This document shows, piece by piece, positions 17,212-25,936 of a DNA stretch of 64,000 nucleotides. The translations under genes and the position numbers were made by a program. Under the pieces are notes generated by a model. It did not search any database. It saw only the letters and a list, made by a program, of their open reading frames with translations, and had not been told where the DNA came from. The number at the start of each line of letters is the position of its first letter. Position 1 is the first letter of the stretch. The stretch comes from Tenacibaculum sp. 190130A14a (GTDB taxonomy: Bacteria; Bacteroidota; Bacteroidia; Flavobacteriales; Flavobacteriaceae), in the NCBI RefSeq assembly GCF_964048965.1, contig NZ_OZ040189.1:1984001-2048000 (forward strand), written 5' to 3'.

Positions 17212-18039
17212 ATGGCAAGAAATCAGATTGAATTGAATTTTCCAAAAACAGGATTGTTAATTCCTATAGCAATTGTTTTGATATTTTTTATTGCAAAATC
17301 AACAGAGACTATTGGTCCTGGTGAGGCAGGAGTATTATTTGAACGTTTTGGAGATGGTATTAATACAGAAAAGACCTATGGAGAAGGGTTTCATATTGTG
17401 GCTCCATGGAATAAAATGATTGTTCAAAAAGTACGTCAGCAATCTATATCCGACCAAATGAATGTGTTATCTGTAAACGGATTAGAGGTTAGAGTAGATG
17501 GTACAGTATGGTTTAGACCAGAGTACGATAAATTAGGTTCTTTAATCAAGACGAAAGGAGAAAATTATATTTCAGAAATATTAGATCCTGCGATTAATGG
17601 AGCAGCACGTAGTGTTGTGGGACGTTATACACCTGAGCAATTATATTCTAGTAAGCGTGACGTAATCGAGCAAGAAATTTTAGCCTCTGCTCAAGAAACT
17701 TTAAAAGATCAATACATCATTGTAGAGAGAGTTTTAGTAGAAGATGTGCAATTACCAAATACAATTCGTGATGCAATTGAGCGTAAATTAAAGCAAGAGC
17801 AAGAAGCTTTAGAATATCAGTTTAGAATTGAAAAAGCTGAAAAAGAAGCAGAGCGTCAACGAATAGAAGCAAAAGGAAAGGCAGATGCAAACAAAATTCT
17901 AAGTGCTTCGTTAACCGATAAAATCTTACAAGATAAAGGAATTGAAGCAACTACTAAGTTGTCAGAGTCTCCTAACAGTAAGGTAGTTATCATAGGTTCT
18001 GGAAAGAGCGGAATGCCTATTATTTTAGGAAATCAATAG
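17212..18039 (+). CDS. Prohibitin/SPFH domain membrane protein
   Basis: The product is 275 residues from the ATG at 17212 (MARNQIELNFPKTG). An upstream ATG at 17173 adds 13 polar residues before the membrane anchor and is less likely. One N-terminal transmembrane helix (LLIPIAIVLIFFIA) is followed by the SPFH/Band 7 domain (GEAGVLFERFGDGINTEKTYGEGFHIVAPWNKMIVQKVRQQS) and a C-terminal coiled coil (EYQFRIEKAEKEAERQRIEAKGKADANKILSASL). It closely follows the prohibitin pattern. Such proteins form large ring-like assemblies that hold or regulate membrane proteases such as FtsH. It is monocistronic and ends in a terminator. Confidence 0.93.
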   Translation: MARNQIELNFPKTGLLIPIAIVLIFFIAKSTETIGPGEAGVLFERFGDGINTEKTYGEGFHIVAPWNKMIVQKVRQQSISDQMNVLSVNGLEVRVDGTVWFRPEYDKLGSLIKTKGENYISEILDPAINGAARSVVGRYTPEQLYSSKRDVIEQEILASAQETLKDQYIIVERVLVEDVQLPNTIRDAIERKLKQEQEALEYQFRIEKAEKEAERQRIEAKGKADANKILSASLTDKILQDKGIEATTKLSESPNSKVVIIGSGKSGMPIILGNQ

Positions 18040-18061
18040 ATTTACTTTATAAAAAATAAGA

Positions 18062-18089
18062 AAAAGGCGACTTTATAGTCGTCTTTTTT
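18062..18089 (+). terminator. Terminator after the SPFH gene
   Basis: AAAGGCGACT pairs with AGTCGTCTTT (one G-U) around a TTAT loop, followed by T6. Confidence 0.85.
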
Positions 18090-18111
18090 ACTTTTGAGGA
18101 TCTATTAAAGA

Positions 18112-18145
18112 CACTTAAGTGCTAAAAACCAGCACTTAAGGTATT
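18112..18145. other. Perfect 10-bp inverted repeat, function unknown
   Basis: CTTAAGTGCT and AGCACTTAAG pair perfectly across a 7-nt A/C-rich loop (AAAAACC). It is not followed by a clean T-run, so it is not an obvious terminator. It lies between the SPFH terminator and the RNA candidate and could be an operator or the first stem of a longer RNA. Confidence 0.45.
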
Positions 18146-18182
18146 TTGTTTAAAAAAAGCTCTTTTATTTTTCAACTTTGAA

Positions 18183-18259
18183 GTGCTCAAGAAATTGAGT
18201 ATTTAATTGGGGAATTAAATTATTTATAGGGGTAAGCAGCTCGGGGGAGCTGCTTTTTT
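18183..18259 (+). ncRNA. Candidate structured small RNA with its own terminator
   Basis: Three hairpins stand in a row in a gene-free 377-bp gap. The first is an ~8-bp stem closed by a GAAA tetraloop (18183-18190/18195-18202). The second is an 8-bp stem ATTTAATT with a GGGG loop (18201-18208/18213-18220), which shares its first two bases with the first. The third is a 9-bp stem AAGCAGCTC with a GGGG loop (18234-18242/18247-18255) running into T6, a textbook intrinsic terminator. CAACTTTG at 18173-18180, one base off TAnnTTTG, sits just upstream. No open reading frame explains it. It could be a trans-acting sRNA or a 6S-like RNA. Confidence 0.55.
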
Positions 18260-18370
18260 ATTGTATAAAGCTAAAAGTATTGCTAAGACTATATATTTTA
18301 TAGTAATAGTGCTTTAAGTATGCCAGAATTTTAGAGAGAGTTAAGAACAAGAAAGGTTCTTATAAGAAAT

Positions 18371-18402
18371 AAAAAAGCTTCTAAATATTTAGAAGCTTTT
18401 TT
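18371..18402. terminator. Bidirectional terminator downstream of gcvT
   Basis: A fully palindromic 32-bp block (AAAAAAGCTTCTAAAT and its complement) lies 15 bp past the gcvT stop codon. Confidence 0.9.
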
Positions 18403-18416
18403 ATTTTAGTATTTAC

Positions 18417-19499
18417 TTATCCTTTGTAAAAAGGTAGTTTAACTACCTTAGCAGGAATTTGTTTTTTACGCACTTGGATAAAAATATCAGAATCTACTTT
18501 CGAGTTTTCTTTTGTTACATATCCTAGTCCAATACCTTTACTAAGTGAAGGACTCATCGTACCTGAAGTTACTCTACCAATAACAGTTCCTTCTGCATCA
18601 ACGATTTCATAATCTTTACGAGGTATACCACGTTCTGTTAATTCAAAAGCAACTAATTTACGAGTAATTCCTTCTTCCTTTTGTTTCTTTAAAGCTTCAG
18701 CATTTACAAAGTCTTTTGTAAACTTAGTAATCCACCCTAAACCAGCTTCAATAGGAGAGGTAGTATCGTCAATATCATTTCCGTATAAACAGTATCCCAT
18801 TTCTAAACGGAGCGTATCTCTCGCAGCTAATCCAATAGGTTTGATATTCCAATCTTTTCCAGCTTCAAAAACCTTTTTCCAAAGTTGTTCTACATCTTCA
18901 TTTTTAACATATACCTCAAAACCACCAGATCCAGTATATCCTGTTGCAGATACCACTACATTTGGAATCCCCGCAAAATCAGTAATTTCAAAAGTATAAA
19001 ACTTAATAGTAGATAAATCAACAGAAGTTAATGATTGCATTGCTTCAGCAGCTTTTGGACCTTGAATAGCTAATAAAGACCAATCTTCAGAACGGTTTTC
19101 CATAGCAACATTTAAATCATTGTGTTGAGAAATCCAATTCCAGTCTTTTTCAATATTAGAAGCATTTACCACTAACATATATTTATTTTCTGCAATCATA
19201 TAAATGATTAAATCATCTACAATTCCACCATCCGCATTAGGCATACAGCTATATTGAGCTTTACCAGGAACTAATTTAGAGGCATCGTTAGAAGAGATTT
19301 TTTGAATTAGAGCCAAGGCATTTTCCCCCTTTAAAAAGAACTCTCCCATATGACTTACATCAAAAACACCTACACCTTTACGAACCGTTTCATGTTCTGC
19401 ATTCACACCTTCATATTGTACAGGCATATTATATCCAGCAAATGGTACCATTTTTGCACCTAAAGCTTCGTGTATATGTGATAAAGCAGTATTTTTCAT
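18417..19499 (-). CDS. gcvT: Glycine cleavage system aminomethyltransferase (T protein)
   Basis: The 360-residue protein has the full GcvT pattern: [13 protein letters not shown] near the N-terminus, [10 protein letters not shown], and the folate/catalytic region [14 protein letters not shown] with the conserved Asp. It then has [34 protein letters not shown] and the C-terminal barrel [21 protein letters not shown]. It transfers the aminomethyl carbon from the H protein lipoyl arm to tetrahydrofolate, releasing ammonia and methylene-THF. gcvH and gcvP are not in the window. It appears monocistronic, with a terminator beyond. Confidence 0.97.
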   Translation of the reverse strand: MKNTALSHIHEALGAKMVPFAGYNMPVQYEGVNAEHETVRKGVGVFDVSHMGEFFLKGENALALIQKISSNDASKLVPGKAQYSCMPNADGGIVDDLIIYMIAENKYMLVVNASNIEKDWNWISQHNDLNVAMENRSEDWSLLAIQGPKAAEAMQSLTSVDLSTIKFYTFEITDFAGIPNVVVSATGYTGSGGFEVYVKNEDVEQLWKKVFEAGKDWNIKPIGLAARDTLRLEMGYCLYGNDIDDTTSPIEAGLGWITKFTKDFVNAEALKKQKEEGITRKLVAFELTERGIPRKDYEIVDAEGTVIGRVTSGTMSPSLSKGIGLGYVTKENSKVDSDIFIQVRKKQIPAKVVKLPFYKG

Positions 19500-19674
19500 T
19501 GATAAATTTATTGTTTGTTTAAAGTGACGCTAAAGTATTGAAAAAATAGCAAACAAAAACTGAAGTTTTGTTGAATATTCTACGCATATCTTATCTTAAT
19601 ATTTGTTAATTTTTTCTTTTATAAGTATGAGATATAGTATTTTTGGGAGTTTTTATTTAAAATTAGAAGGAAGA

Positions 19675-21306
19675 ATGATAGGAAGGTTAGTTGTAATTGG
19701 TTTTTTATTTTCGATTGTATATACTGCTCAGGCTCAAATGTCTAAAGAATATTTATCTGCTGAGTTTCATAAGGATAGGAGAGAGGTTTTAAGAGCTAAA
19801 ATGCCAAAAAACTCTGTAGCAGTGTTATTTTCAAATCCCGTTAGAAATAGAGCAAACGACGTAGATTATGTTTTTCATCAAGACCCTAACTTTTATTACC
19901 TAACAGGATATAGAGAACCGAATGCAGTATTGGTTTTATTCTCTGAGAACCAGAAGGATGCTTCAGGAAGTTGTTTTAATGAGGTTTTATACGTACAGAA
20001 AAAAGATCCATTGAGAGAATTATGGGATGGTAAAAGATTGGGTATTGAAGGAGTTAAGACGGAATTAGGTTTTAGTGTAGCTAAAAATGCCGAAGAGTTT
20101 ATTAAGAACGCTGTAGATTTTAAGAAATTTGACAATGTATATGTTGAGGAATTTAGTGATGATTATCGAAACTCTTTAGTAAATGAAGCCGAAGTATTTG
20201 ATTTGGTAACGTCTTTTAAAGAATCTTCTGGTTTTAATAAAATGAGTATTGAAAGTCCAAATGTGAAGTATGTACATCAAATAATTGCTAATGTACCAGA
20301 TGCTCAGTTGGAAGAAGTGGCTAAAAACTTAGCATTAAGTTTTAAGAAATATCCAGAATTTAAGAAAGATCAATTGATTTCAGAATATGTTGATGCAAAA
20401 ACAGATGATTTAAGAAAAAAGGTCAAGCATAAAATTAAAATAGAAATAGCTACCAGAAAGACAAATTTAGATTTCAAGTTTTTACCTACACAATTGGCAG
20501 ATATGAGAGAGGTAAAAACAAAAGAAGAAATAAAATTGCTAACAAAAGCAATTAGAATTTCTGCTATAGGACAAATTGAAGTAATGAAAGCAATGAAGCC
20601 TCATATGTCTGAAAGCGAAATTCAAGGAATTCATGAATTTGTATATAAAAAATATGGGGCTGAATATGAAGGATACCCTTCTATTGTAGGAGCTGGAAAC
20701 AACGGATGTATTTTACATTATATTGAAAACAGTAAAAAGAAGGTGGGAAAAGACCTAGTATTAATGGATTTAGGAGCAGAATATCGTGGATATACGGCAG
20801 ATGTAACCCGTACAATTCCAGCAAATGGTAAATTTTCTCCAGAACAGAAAGCAATTTACCAAATTGTTTTAAAGGCTCAAAATGCAGGTATTGAGGTGAG
20901 TAAAGTAGGAAATAATTTTTGGGAACCAGGAGCAAAGGCAAAAAAAATTATCAATCAAGGGTTGTTTGAGTTAGGAATTATTAAATCTGTCGACGAATCA
21001 CATGGTTATTTTCCTCATGGTACTTCACATTACTTAGGTTTAGATGTACATGACCCTGGAAACTATAGACAATTTAGACATAATTCTGTGATTACCGTAG
21101 AACCAGGTATTTATATTCCAGAAGGAAGTCCTTGTGATAAAAAGTGGTGGGGAATAGCTGTTAGAATTGAAGATGATATTTTAATTACAAATGAAGGGCC
21201 AGTTAACCTTTCTGAAGAAGCACCAAGAACAGTAAAAGATATAGAAGACATGATGGCGAGAAAGAGTGTTTTAGATGAATTTATTTTACCAAGTTTAGAT
21301 GATTAA
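19675..21306 (+). CDS. Secreted Xaa-Pro aminopeptidase (M24B, aminopeptidase P family)
   Basis: The product is 543 residues from the ATG at 19675, chosen because GAAGGAAG precedes it and a proper signal peptide follows (MIGRLVVIGFLFSIVYTAQA). The in-frame ATG at 19603 would put 24 residues before it. The N-terminal creatinase-like domain (~residues 30-180, DVDYVFHQDPNFYYLTGYREPNAVLVL) precedes the pita-bread metallopeptidase domain. The metal ligands are the two Asp in MDLGAEYRGYTADVTR, the His of HYLGLDVHD, and the Glu of VEPGIYIP and RIEDDI. It removes N-terminal residues before proline, probably in the periplasm. The next gene overlaps its stop by 8 bp. Confidence 0.94.
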   Translation: MIGRLVVIGFLFSIVYTAQAQMSKEYLSAEFHKDRREVLRAKMPKNSVAVLFSNPVRNRANDVDYVFHQDPNFYYLTGYREPNAVLVLFSENQKDASGSCFNEVLYVQKKDPLRELWDGKRLGIEGVKTELGFSVAKNAEEFIKNAVDFKKFDNVYVEEFSDDYRNSLVNEAEVFDLVTSFKESSGFNKMSIESPNVKYVHQIIANVPDAQLEEVAKNLALSFKKYPEFKKDQLISEYVDAKTDDLRKKVKHKIKIEIATRKTNLDFKFLPTQLADMREVKTKEEIKLLTKAIRISAIGQIEVMKAMKPHMSESEIQGIHEFVYKKYGAEYEGYPSIVGAGNNGCILHYIENSKKKVGKDLVLMDLGAEYRGYTADVTRTIPANGKFSPEQKAIYQIVLKAQNAGIEVSKVGNNFWEPGAKAKKIINQGLFELGIIKSVDESHGYFPHGTSHYLGLDVHDPGNYRQFRHNSVITVEPGIYIPEGSPCDKKWWGIAVRIEDDILITNEGPVNLSEEAPRTVKDIEDMMARKSVLDEFILPSLDD

Positions 21307-21850
21307 ATTTTTAAAGAAGCACTATTCAAACATACTTTTTTTACTTGTATTAGGATTATTGCTTTTTCCGTCAACAAGAGTATACTTTATACGCTTAATT
21401 TCCTTTTCTCCAAGTGTTAATGAAGTAAAGGAACAAGTTCACCTAGATTCTTATGAATGGAATTTAAAGGGTTTAAATGCTCAAAATATTAACTTTAAAG
21501 AAGAGAAAGGAAAAGTAATCTTTGTTAGTTTTTGGGCTACTTGGTGCCCACCATGTATCGCAGAACTGCCTAGTATAAAAAAATTACATCAAGATTATGG
21601 TAATAAGGTTTCCTTTTTACTGGTAACCAATGAAGATTGGGGTACGGTTTCTAAATTTTATGAAAAGAATGAGTATAATTTTCCTACATACAATTATGTA
21701 AGTGCAGTACCTTCTAAATTGCAAAGTAATTCAATTCCAGCAACATTTATTTTAGATAAGAGTGGTAAAATTATAGTGGATAAAAAAGGACCGGCTAATT
21801 GGAATACTGAAAAGATTAGAAGTTTATTAGATGATTTATTGGCAAAATAA
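21299..21850 (+). CDS. TlpA/ResA-like membrane-anchored thioredoxin
   Basis: The 183-residue protein has an N-terminal membrane anchor (YSNILFLLVLGLLLFPSTRVYF). A thioredoxin-fold domain follows with the redox motif FWATWCPPCIAELPSI near residue 82 and cis-Pro region SIPATFILDKSGKII. Such proteins reduce disulfides in the periplasm for cytochrome maturation or protein repair. It is translationally coupled to the aminopeptidase gene by an 8-bp overlap, and the pairing with a periplasmic peptidase is typical for flavobacteria. The partner substrate is not known. Confidence 0.92.
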   Translation: MIKFLKKHYSNILFLLVLGLLLFPSTRVYFIRLISFSPSVNEVKEQVHLDSYEWNLKGLNAQNINFKEEKGKVIFVSFWATWCPPCIAELPSIKKLHQDYGNKVSFLLVTNEDWGTVSKFYEKNEYNFPTYNYVSAVPSKLQSNSIPATFILDKSGKIIVDKKGPANWNTEKIRSLLDDLLAK

Positions 21851-21885
21851 AACCCAAATTACACAATAGTAGTAACCTGGGTTTT
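21851..21885. terminator. Weak terminator-like inverted repeat
   Basis: AACCCA and TGGGTT arms with inner TTAC/GTAA pairing lie between the convergent TlpA-like gene and the 117-residue gene. The stem is interrupted, so confidence is modest. Confidence 0.45.
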
Positions 21886-21911
21886 GGGCAGTAATAGTAA
21901 TAAATAATGGG

Positions 21912-22265
21912 TTATTTACCCTTTTTCAATGTGATTGGTAATTCATACACACTTCCTTTTTTAACATCTTCATGGTTTATCTTCTTATAGTTTAGTTTAC
22001 GTTTGATAAAGTAAGCTAATTGTTTGCTATTAGAATCTACATCAAGAATAACAATTTCTCCTTTGCTATTTAACATGAACGACACATTGGCTTTAACAGT
22101 TTTATTGGTTTTGATTGGAGCAGAATTACCAATTATACTAGCAATTTCCGTATGCAATACTTTTTTTGCTTTTAAGATAGGGTTTGGGTTTTCGTTTGCT
22201 TGAATTGTGAACGTAGTAAATACACTTAAACAAAGTATAAGAACTAAAGATTTGAATGTTTTCAT
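21912..22265 (-). CDS. Conserved exported protein, unknown function
   Basis: The 117-residue protein has a signal peptide (KSLVLILCLSVFTTFTIQA). The mature domain contains VKANVSFMLNSKGEIVILDVDSNSKQLAYFIKRKLNYKKI. The pattern 'VSFMLNSKGEI...' followed by a hydrophobic strand and a basic helix is reminiscent of the C-terminal domain of TonB-like proteins (partner-binding beta-alpha-beta), but there is no membrane anchor retained after cleavage. It is monocistronic in a stress-like setting next to a hydrolase. I do not assign a function. Confidence 0.7.
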   Translation of the reverse strand: MKTFKSLVLILCLSVFTTFTIQANENPNPILKAKKVLHTEIASIIGNSAPIKTNKTVKANVSFMLNSKGEIVILDVDSNSKQLAYFIKRKLNYKKINHEDVKKGSVYELPITLKKGK

Positions 22266-22426
22266 AATTAGAGTTTTATGTGTTATGGTTTGCTTATAAG
22301 ACTACCCTTTATGAAAAAATGTTTCACTAAAAACGTGAGTTTAATAAAAACTTAACGTGATTTAACAGAGTTTAAGAATTTTAAGAAAAAAACACACACA
22401 AAAGTTAACACTTGTTAACATTTAAA

Positions 22427-23278
22427 TTATGAAGTTACTTTGTTTACCCATTCTTTTGGAGATTCAAGCATTGGAAAATGACCAGCGTTTTTTAACCAAA
22501 TTAATTGATTATTTGGAATCTCTTTATGAAGTTGTTCAGCAATGGCTTTTACGGCTATTGGATCATGTGTAGCCCAAACAATTTTAGTAGGAATTTGTGT
22601 TTGTTTAAGAGCTCCAATCCATCTATTCCAAAAGAAATATCGTTCGTTTATATAGTTACTTAACAAATGAATAACCTTTCTTCCATTGTTATAATTTATT
22701 TGAAACCACATTTCGTCAAGTTCATGTTGACTCACTCTGGAGCTATCAAAATAAATTTTACGGATATTCCTATTGAAGATAAACTGATTCGCTAATTTAC
22801 CAACCCATTTACCAGTAATCTTATTCTTTAACAATTTTTGGATCGTCCTTAGTTTGGCTAATTCAATATGCATACTTCCGTTACAAAGTATCAATTCTTT
22901 GATATTAATATCTAACAGTTGTTTATGATGTCGAGCAATTATTTCTGTTGCAACACTTGTGCCATAATCATGTGCGAGTAGTGTAATATTTTTTAATCCG
23001 AGTTGTTTCCATAATAGTAAAGCAACATCAGCTTGTTCAATTAAAGAATAGGAATAATTTAATGGTTTATCAGAAAAACCAAACCCCAAATGATCATGAA
23101 TTATAACTCTATAGTGTTTTATCAACTCCGGAAGTACTTTGTAGTAATCATAAGAGGAGGTAGGATAGCCATGAAGAATAACCATAGTATTATCTGATGC
23201 GCCTTCATCAATGACAAAAACTTGCTGATTTTGAATACTTAAGAATTTACCTTTGTTTTTCCATTCTGATGAAGTCAT
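22427..23278 (-). CDS. Alpha/beta hydrolase (haloalkane dehalogenase/epoxide hydrolase-like)
   Basis: The product is 283 residues from ATG 23278 (MTSSEWKNKGKF). An in-frame ATG at 23350 exists, but the extra 24 residues overlap the priA promoter and look unconserved. The fold shows the oxyanion-type HGYPTSSYDY, a strand then HDHLGFGFSDKP, and the nucleophile elbow LAHDYGTSVATEI with Asp in the nucleophile position (HDYG). It ends with the acidic loop WATHDPIAV and the catalytic His in NAGHFPMLESP. Asp nucleophiles are typical of dehalogenases and epoxide hydrolases. The substrate is unknown. Confidence 0.88.
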   Translation of the reverse strand: MTSSEWKNKGKFLSIQNQQVFVIDEGASDNTMVILHGYPTSSYDYYKVLPELIKHYRVIIHDHLGFGFSDKPLNYSYSLIEQADVALLLWKQLGLKNITLLAHDYGTSVATEIIARHHKQLLDINIKELILCNGSMHIELAKLRTIQKLLKNKITGKWVGKLANQFIFNRNIRKIYFDSSRVSQHELDEMWFQINYNNGRKVIHLLSNYINERYFFWNRWIGALKQTQIPTKIVWATHDPIAVKAIAEQLHKEIPNNQLIWLKNAGHFPMLESPKEWVNKVTS

Positions 23279-23320
23279 AAATAGCGTTGTTTTTCTGTTT
23301 ACAATGTAGTGAATTTTACG

Positions 23321-23328
23321 TAGTTTTG
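23321..23328 (+). promoter_or_regulatory. priA promoter -7 element (TAGTTTTG)
   Basis: It is a perfect TAnnTTTG with predicted start near 23335, leaving a 16-nt leader before the AUU codon at 23351. It lies inside the extended reading frame of the divergent hydrolase, arguing for the shorter hydrolase start. Confidence 0.55.
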
Positions 23329-23350
23329 GTTTCATCAAAAAGAACTTCAT

Positions 23351-25792
23351 ATTTATTTCATAGACGTCATACTACCCATTCCTTTACAAAAAACGTTTAC
23401 CTATGCGGTAACCAAGGAAGAAGCCCATTTCTTACAAAAAGGAATGCGTGTGGCAGTTTCTTTTGGTAAAAGTAAAATTTATACGGCATTGGTGTTTAAT
23501 ATTCACCAAAATGCTCCAGACTTGTATGAGGCGAAAGATATTCATCAAATATTAGATGATGTACCGATTGTAAATTCACAACAATTGCAACATTGGCAAT
23601 GGATAGCTAGTTACTATATGTGTTCCTTAGGAGACGTATATAGAGCAGCATTGCCTTCTGCTTTTATGTTAGAAAGTGAAACAATCATTTATAAGAATGA
23701 AGCTTTTGTTGAGGAATCTATATTGACTGATGATGAATTTTTGATTTTTGAAGCTTTACAACATCATTCTCAATTAACCATTCATCAAGTATCAGATATT
23801 TTAGGTAAAAAAACAGTATTACCAATTATCAATACATTGATAGAAAAATGTGCGGTATACATCAAAGAAGAAATTTATGAGACGTACAAACCTAAATTGG
23901 TTAAATATGTACGTTTAAATACTGTATACAATTCTAATGAAGGATTACAAGACTTGTTAGAACAACTTTCTAGGGCTAAAAAGCAACGAGATGCTGTAAT
24001 GACTTTTTTTCAGTTAAAAGCAGCTAAAAAGCCTATTAAAGCAAAAGATTTAGAAGAACAATCGGGCGTTTCTTCCTCTATTTTAAAAGCTTTAGTTGAT
24101 AAAGAGATTTTTGAATTTTACCATATTCAAACAGATAGAATTAGTTATCAAGGAGAAACCAATCAAATAAAAGAGTTGAATGAATTTCAACAAGAGGCTT
24201 TTGATGAAATTAAAACTTCTTTTGATACTCAAAATGTAACTTTATTACATGGAGTTACAGGTTCTGGGAAAACAGAGATTTATGTAAAGTTGATTAAAGA
24301 AGTAATTGCTGAAGGAAGACAGGTATTGTTTTTACTTCCTGAAATTGCCTTAACTACTCAGATTATAACGCGCTTGCAGAATTACTTTGGAAATTTTATT
24401 TCTGTATTTCATTCTAAGTATTCTATGAATGAACGCGTAGAGGTATGGAATAATGTACTTGAGAATAAACCAAAAGCTCAAATTATATTGGGAGCAAGAT
24501 CTTCTGCATTCTTACCTTTTTCTAACTTAGGACTAATTGTTATTGATGAAGAGCATGAAACGTCTTATAAACAATTTGAACCTTCACCAAGATACAATGC
24601 TCGTGATGCGGCTGTAGTATTAGGACATTTGCATAAAGCAAAAGTATTATTAGGTTCTGCTACACCATCATTAGAGAGTTATTATAACGCAGAGCAACAA
24701 AAATACGGTTTTGTAGAACTAAAGCGACGTTTTGGAAATATTCAGTTACCCAAAATAGAATTGATAGATATCAAAGAAAAGCATCGTAAAAAACGAATGA
24801 CAGGACATTTCTCTGATCGTTTGTTGACTATGATGAAAGAAGCTTTGGAAGAAAAGGAACAGATCATTCTATTTCAAAACAGACGTGGATTTTCTCCAGT
24901 AGTAGAATGTACTACTTGTGGAGTTTCTCCCCAATGCCCGAATTGTGATGTAAGTTTAACCTATCATAAGTTTAGAGGAGAACTAAAATGCCATTACTGT
25001 CACTACCAACGTGCCATGCCTACCAGTTGTGGTGCTTGTGGAAGTTCTACTTTAGATACCAAAGGTTTTGGAACTGAACAGATAGAATTGGAATTAAAAG
25101 AGTTATTTCCAAACCATAATATTGGCCGTATGGACTTGGATACCACTCGAGGGAAGTATGGATATGAAAAGATTATAGGTGCTTTTGAGGCTCAGGAAAT
25201 AGATATTTTGGTAGGAACACAAATGCTATCAAAAGGATTGGACTTTGAAAATGTTTCTTTAGTAGGGATTCTAAATGCAGATTCCATGCTCAATTTTCCT
25301 GATTTTAGGGCACATGAGCGCGCTTTTCAATTAATGTTACAAGTGTCAGGTAGGGCAGGACGCACCAAGAAACAAGGAAATGTAGCCATACAAACTTTTA
25401 ATCCATACCATCAAATACTACAGCAAGTATCAACCAATAGTTATTTAGAAATGTATAAGGAACAGCTTCAAGATCGTTGGCAGTTTCATTATCCACCATA
25501 TTATCGTTTGGTAAAAATTACCTTAAAGCATAAAGACTATACACGAGTGGATACAGGGATTCACTGGTTGGCTAAATCTTTGCAAAATGTATTTGGAGAA
25601 CATGTGTTAGGACCTTCAGCACCAGCAGTAGCACGTATACGAAACCAGTATATTAAAAACTTGATTGTTAAAATTCCTCCAAAACAGTCTTTAGCGAAAA
25701 CAAAGGAACAACTTCAAAAAATTAAAAACACCTTCGAGGCTGTGCAAGACTTTAGACCAATACGCTTTATTATAGATATAGATGCGTATTAG
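23351..25792 (+). CDS. priA: Primosomal protein N' (replication restart helicase), apparent AUU start
   Basis: The helicase core is plain: Walker A GVTGSGKTEIY, DEEH box, and the paired zinc-binding cysteines from CTTCGVSPQCPNCD to CHYCHYQ and CGACG, all typical of PriA. It restarts stalled forks by loading the replisome. The first ATG is at 23444, but the frame upstream encodes YFIDVILPIPLQKTFTYAV and FLQKG, the conserved start of the PriA 3'-end-binding domain. Between the stop at 23321 and 23444 no ATG, GTG or TTG occurs; ATT at 23351 fits the usual start point and gives 813 residues. A sequencing error at that base is the alternative. Confidence 0.93.
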   Translation: MYFIDVILPIPLQKTFTYAVTKEEAHFLQKGMRVAVSFGKSKIYTALVFNIHQNAPDLYEAKDIHQILDDVPIVNSQQLQHWQWIASYYMCSLGDVYRAALPSAFMLESETIIYKNEAFVEESILTDDEFLIFEALQHHSQLTIHQVSDILGKKTVLPIINTLIEKCAVYIKEEIYETYKPKLVKYVRLNTVYNSNEGLQDLLEQLSRAKKQRDAVMTFFQLKAAKKPIKAKDLEEQSGVSSSILKALVDKEIFEFYHIQTDRISYQGETNQIKELNEFQQEAFDEIKTSFDTQNVTLLHGVTGSGKTEIYVKLIKEVIAEGRQVLFLLPEIALTTQIITRLQNYFGNFISVFHSKYSMNERVEVWNNVLENKPKAQIILGARSSAFLPFSNLGLIVIDEEHETSYKQFEPSPRYNARDAAVVLGHLHKAKVLLGSATPSLESYYNAEQQKYGFVELKRRFGNIQLPKIELIDIKEKHRKKRMTGHFSDRLLTMMKEALEEKEQIILFQNRRGFSPVVECTTCGVSPQCPNCDVSLTYHKFRGELKCHYCHYQRAMPTSCGACGSSTLDTKGFGTEQIELELKELFPNHNIGRMDLDTTRGKYGYEKIIGAFEAQEIDILVGTQMLSKGLDFENVSLVGILNADSMLNFPDFRAHERAFQLMLQVSGRAGRTKKQGNVAIQTFNPYHQILQQVSTNSYLEMYKEQLQDRWQFHYPPYYRLVKITLKHKDYTRVDTGIHWLAKSLQNVFGEHVLGPSAPAVARIRNQYIKNLIVKIPPKQSLAKTKEQLQKIKNTFEAVQDFRPIRFIIDIDAY

Positions 25793-25936
25793 GGTTTGGA
25801 TCATTCTTTAGTTTACTACAATTCATTAGATTTTATAAAATAGATAGCTTCCCTCAATAAAAAGGTAGTTACCCTCATTACTGGTTTTATTTTTTAGTAT
25901 AAATATTGAGTTTTACTTAATATTAAAGCCTATACT

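Noticed and set aside
23279..23350. Alternative start of the alpha/beta hydrolase at 23350
   Set aside because: It would overlap the priA promoter; the 24 extra residues have no family-like features. The ATG at 23278 is better.
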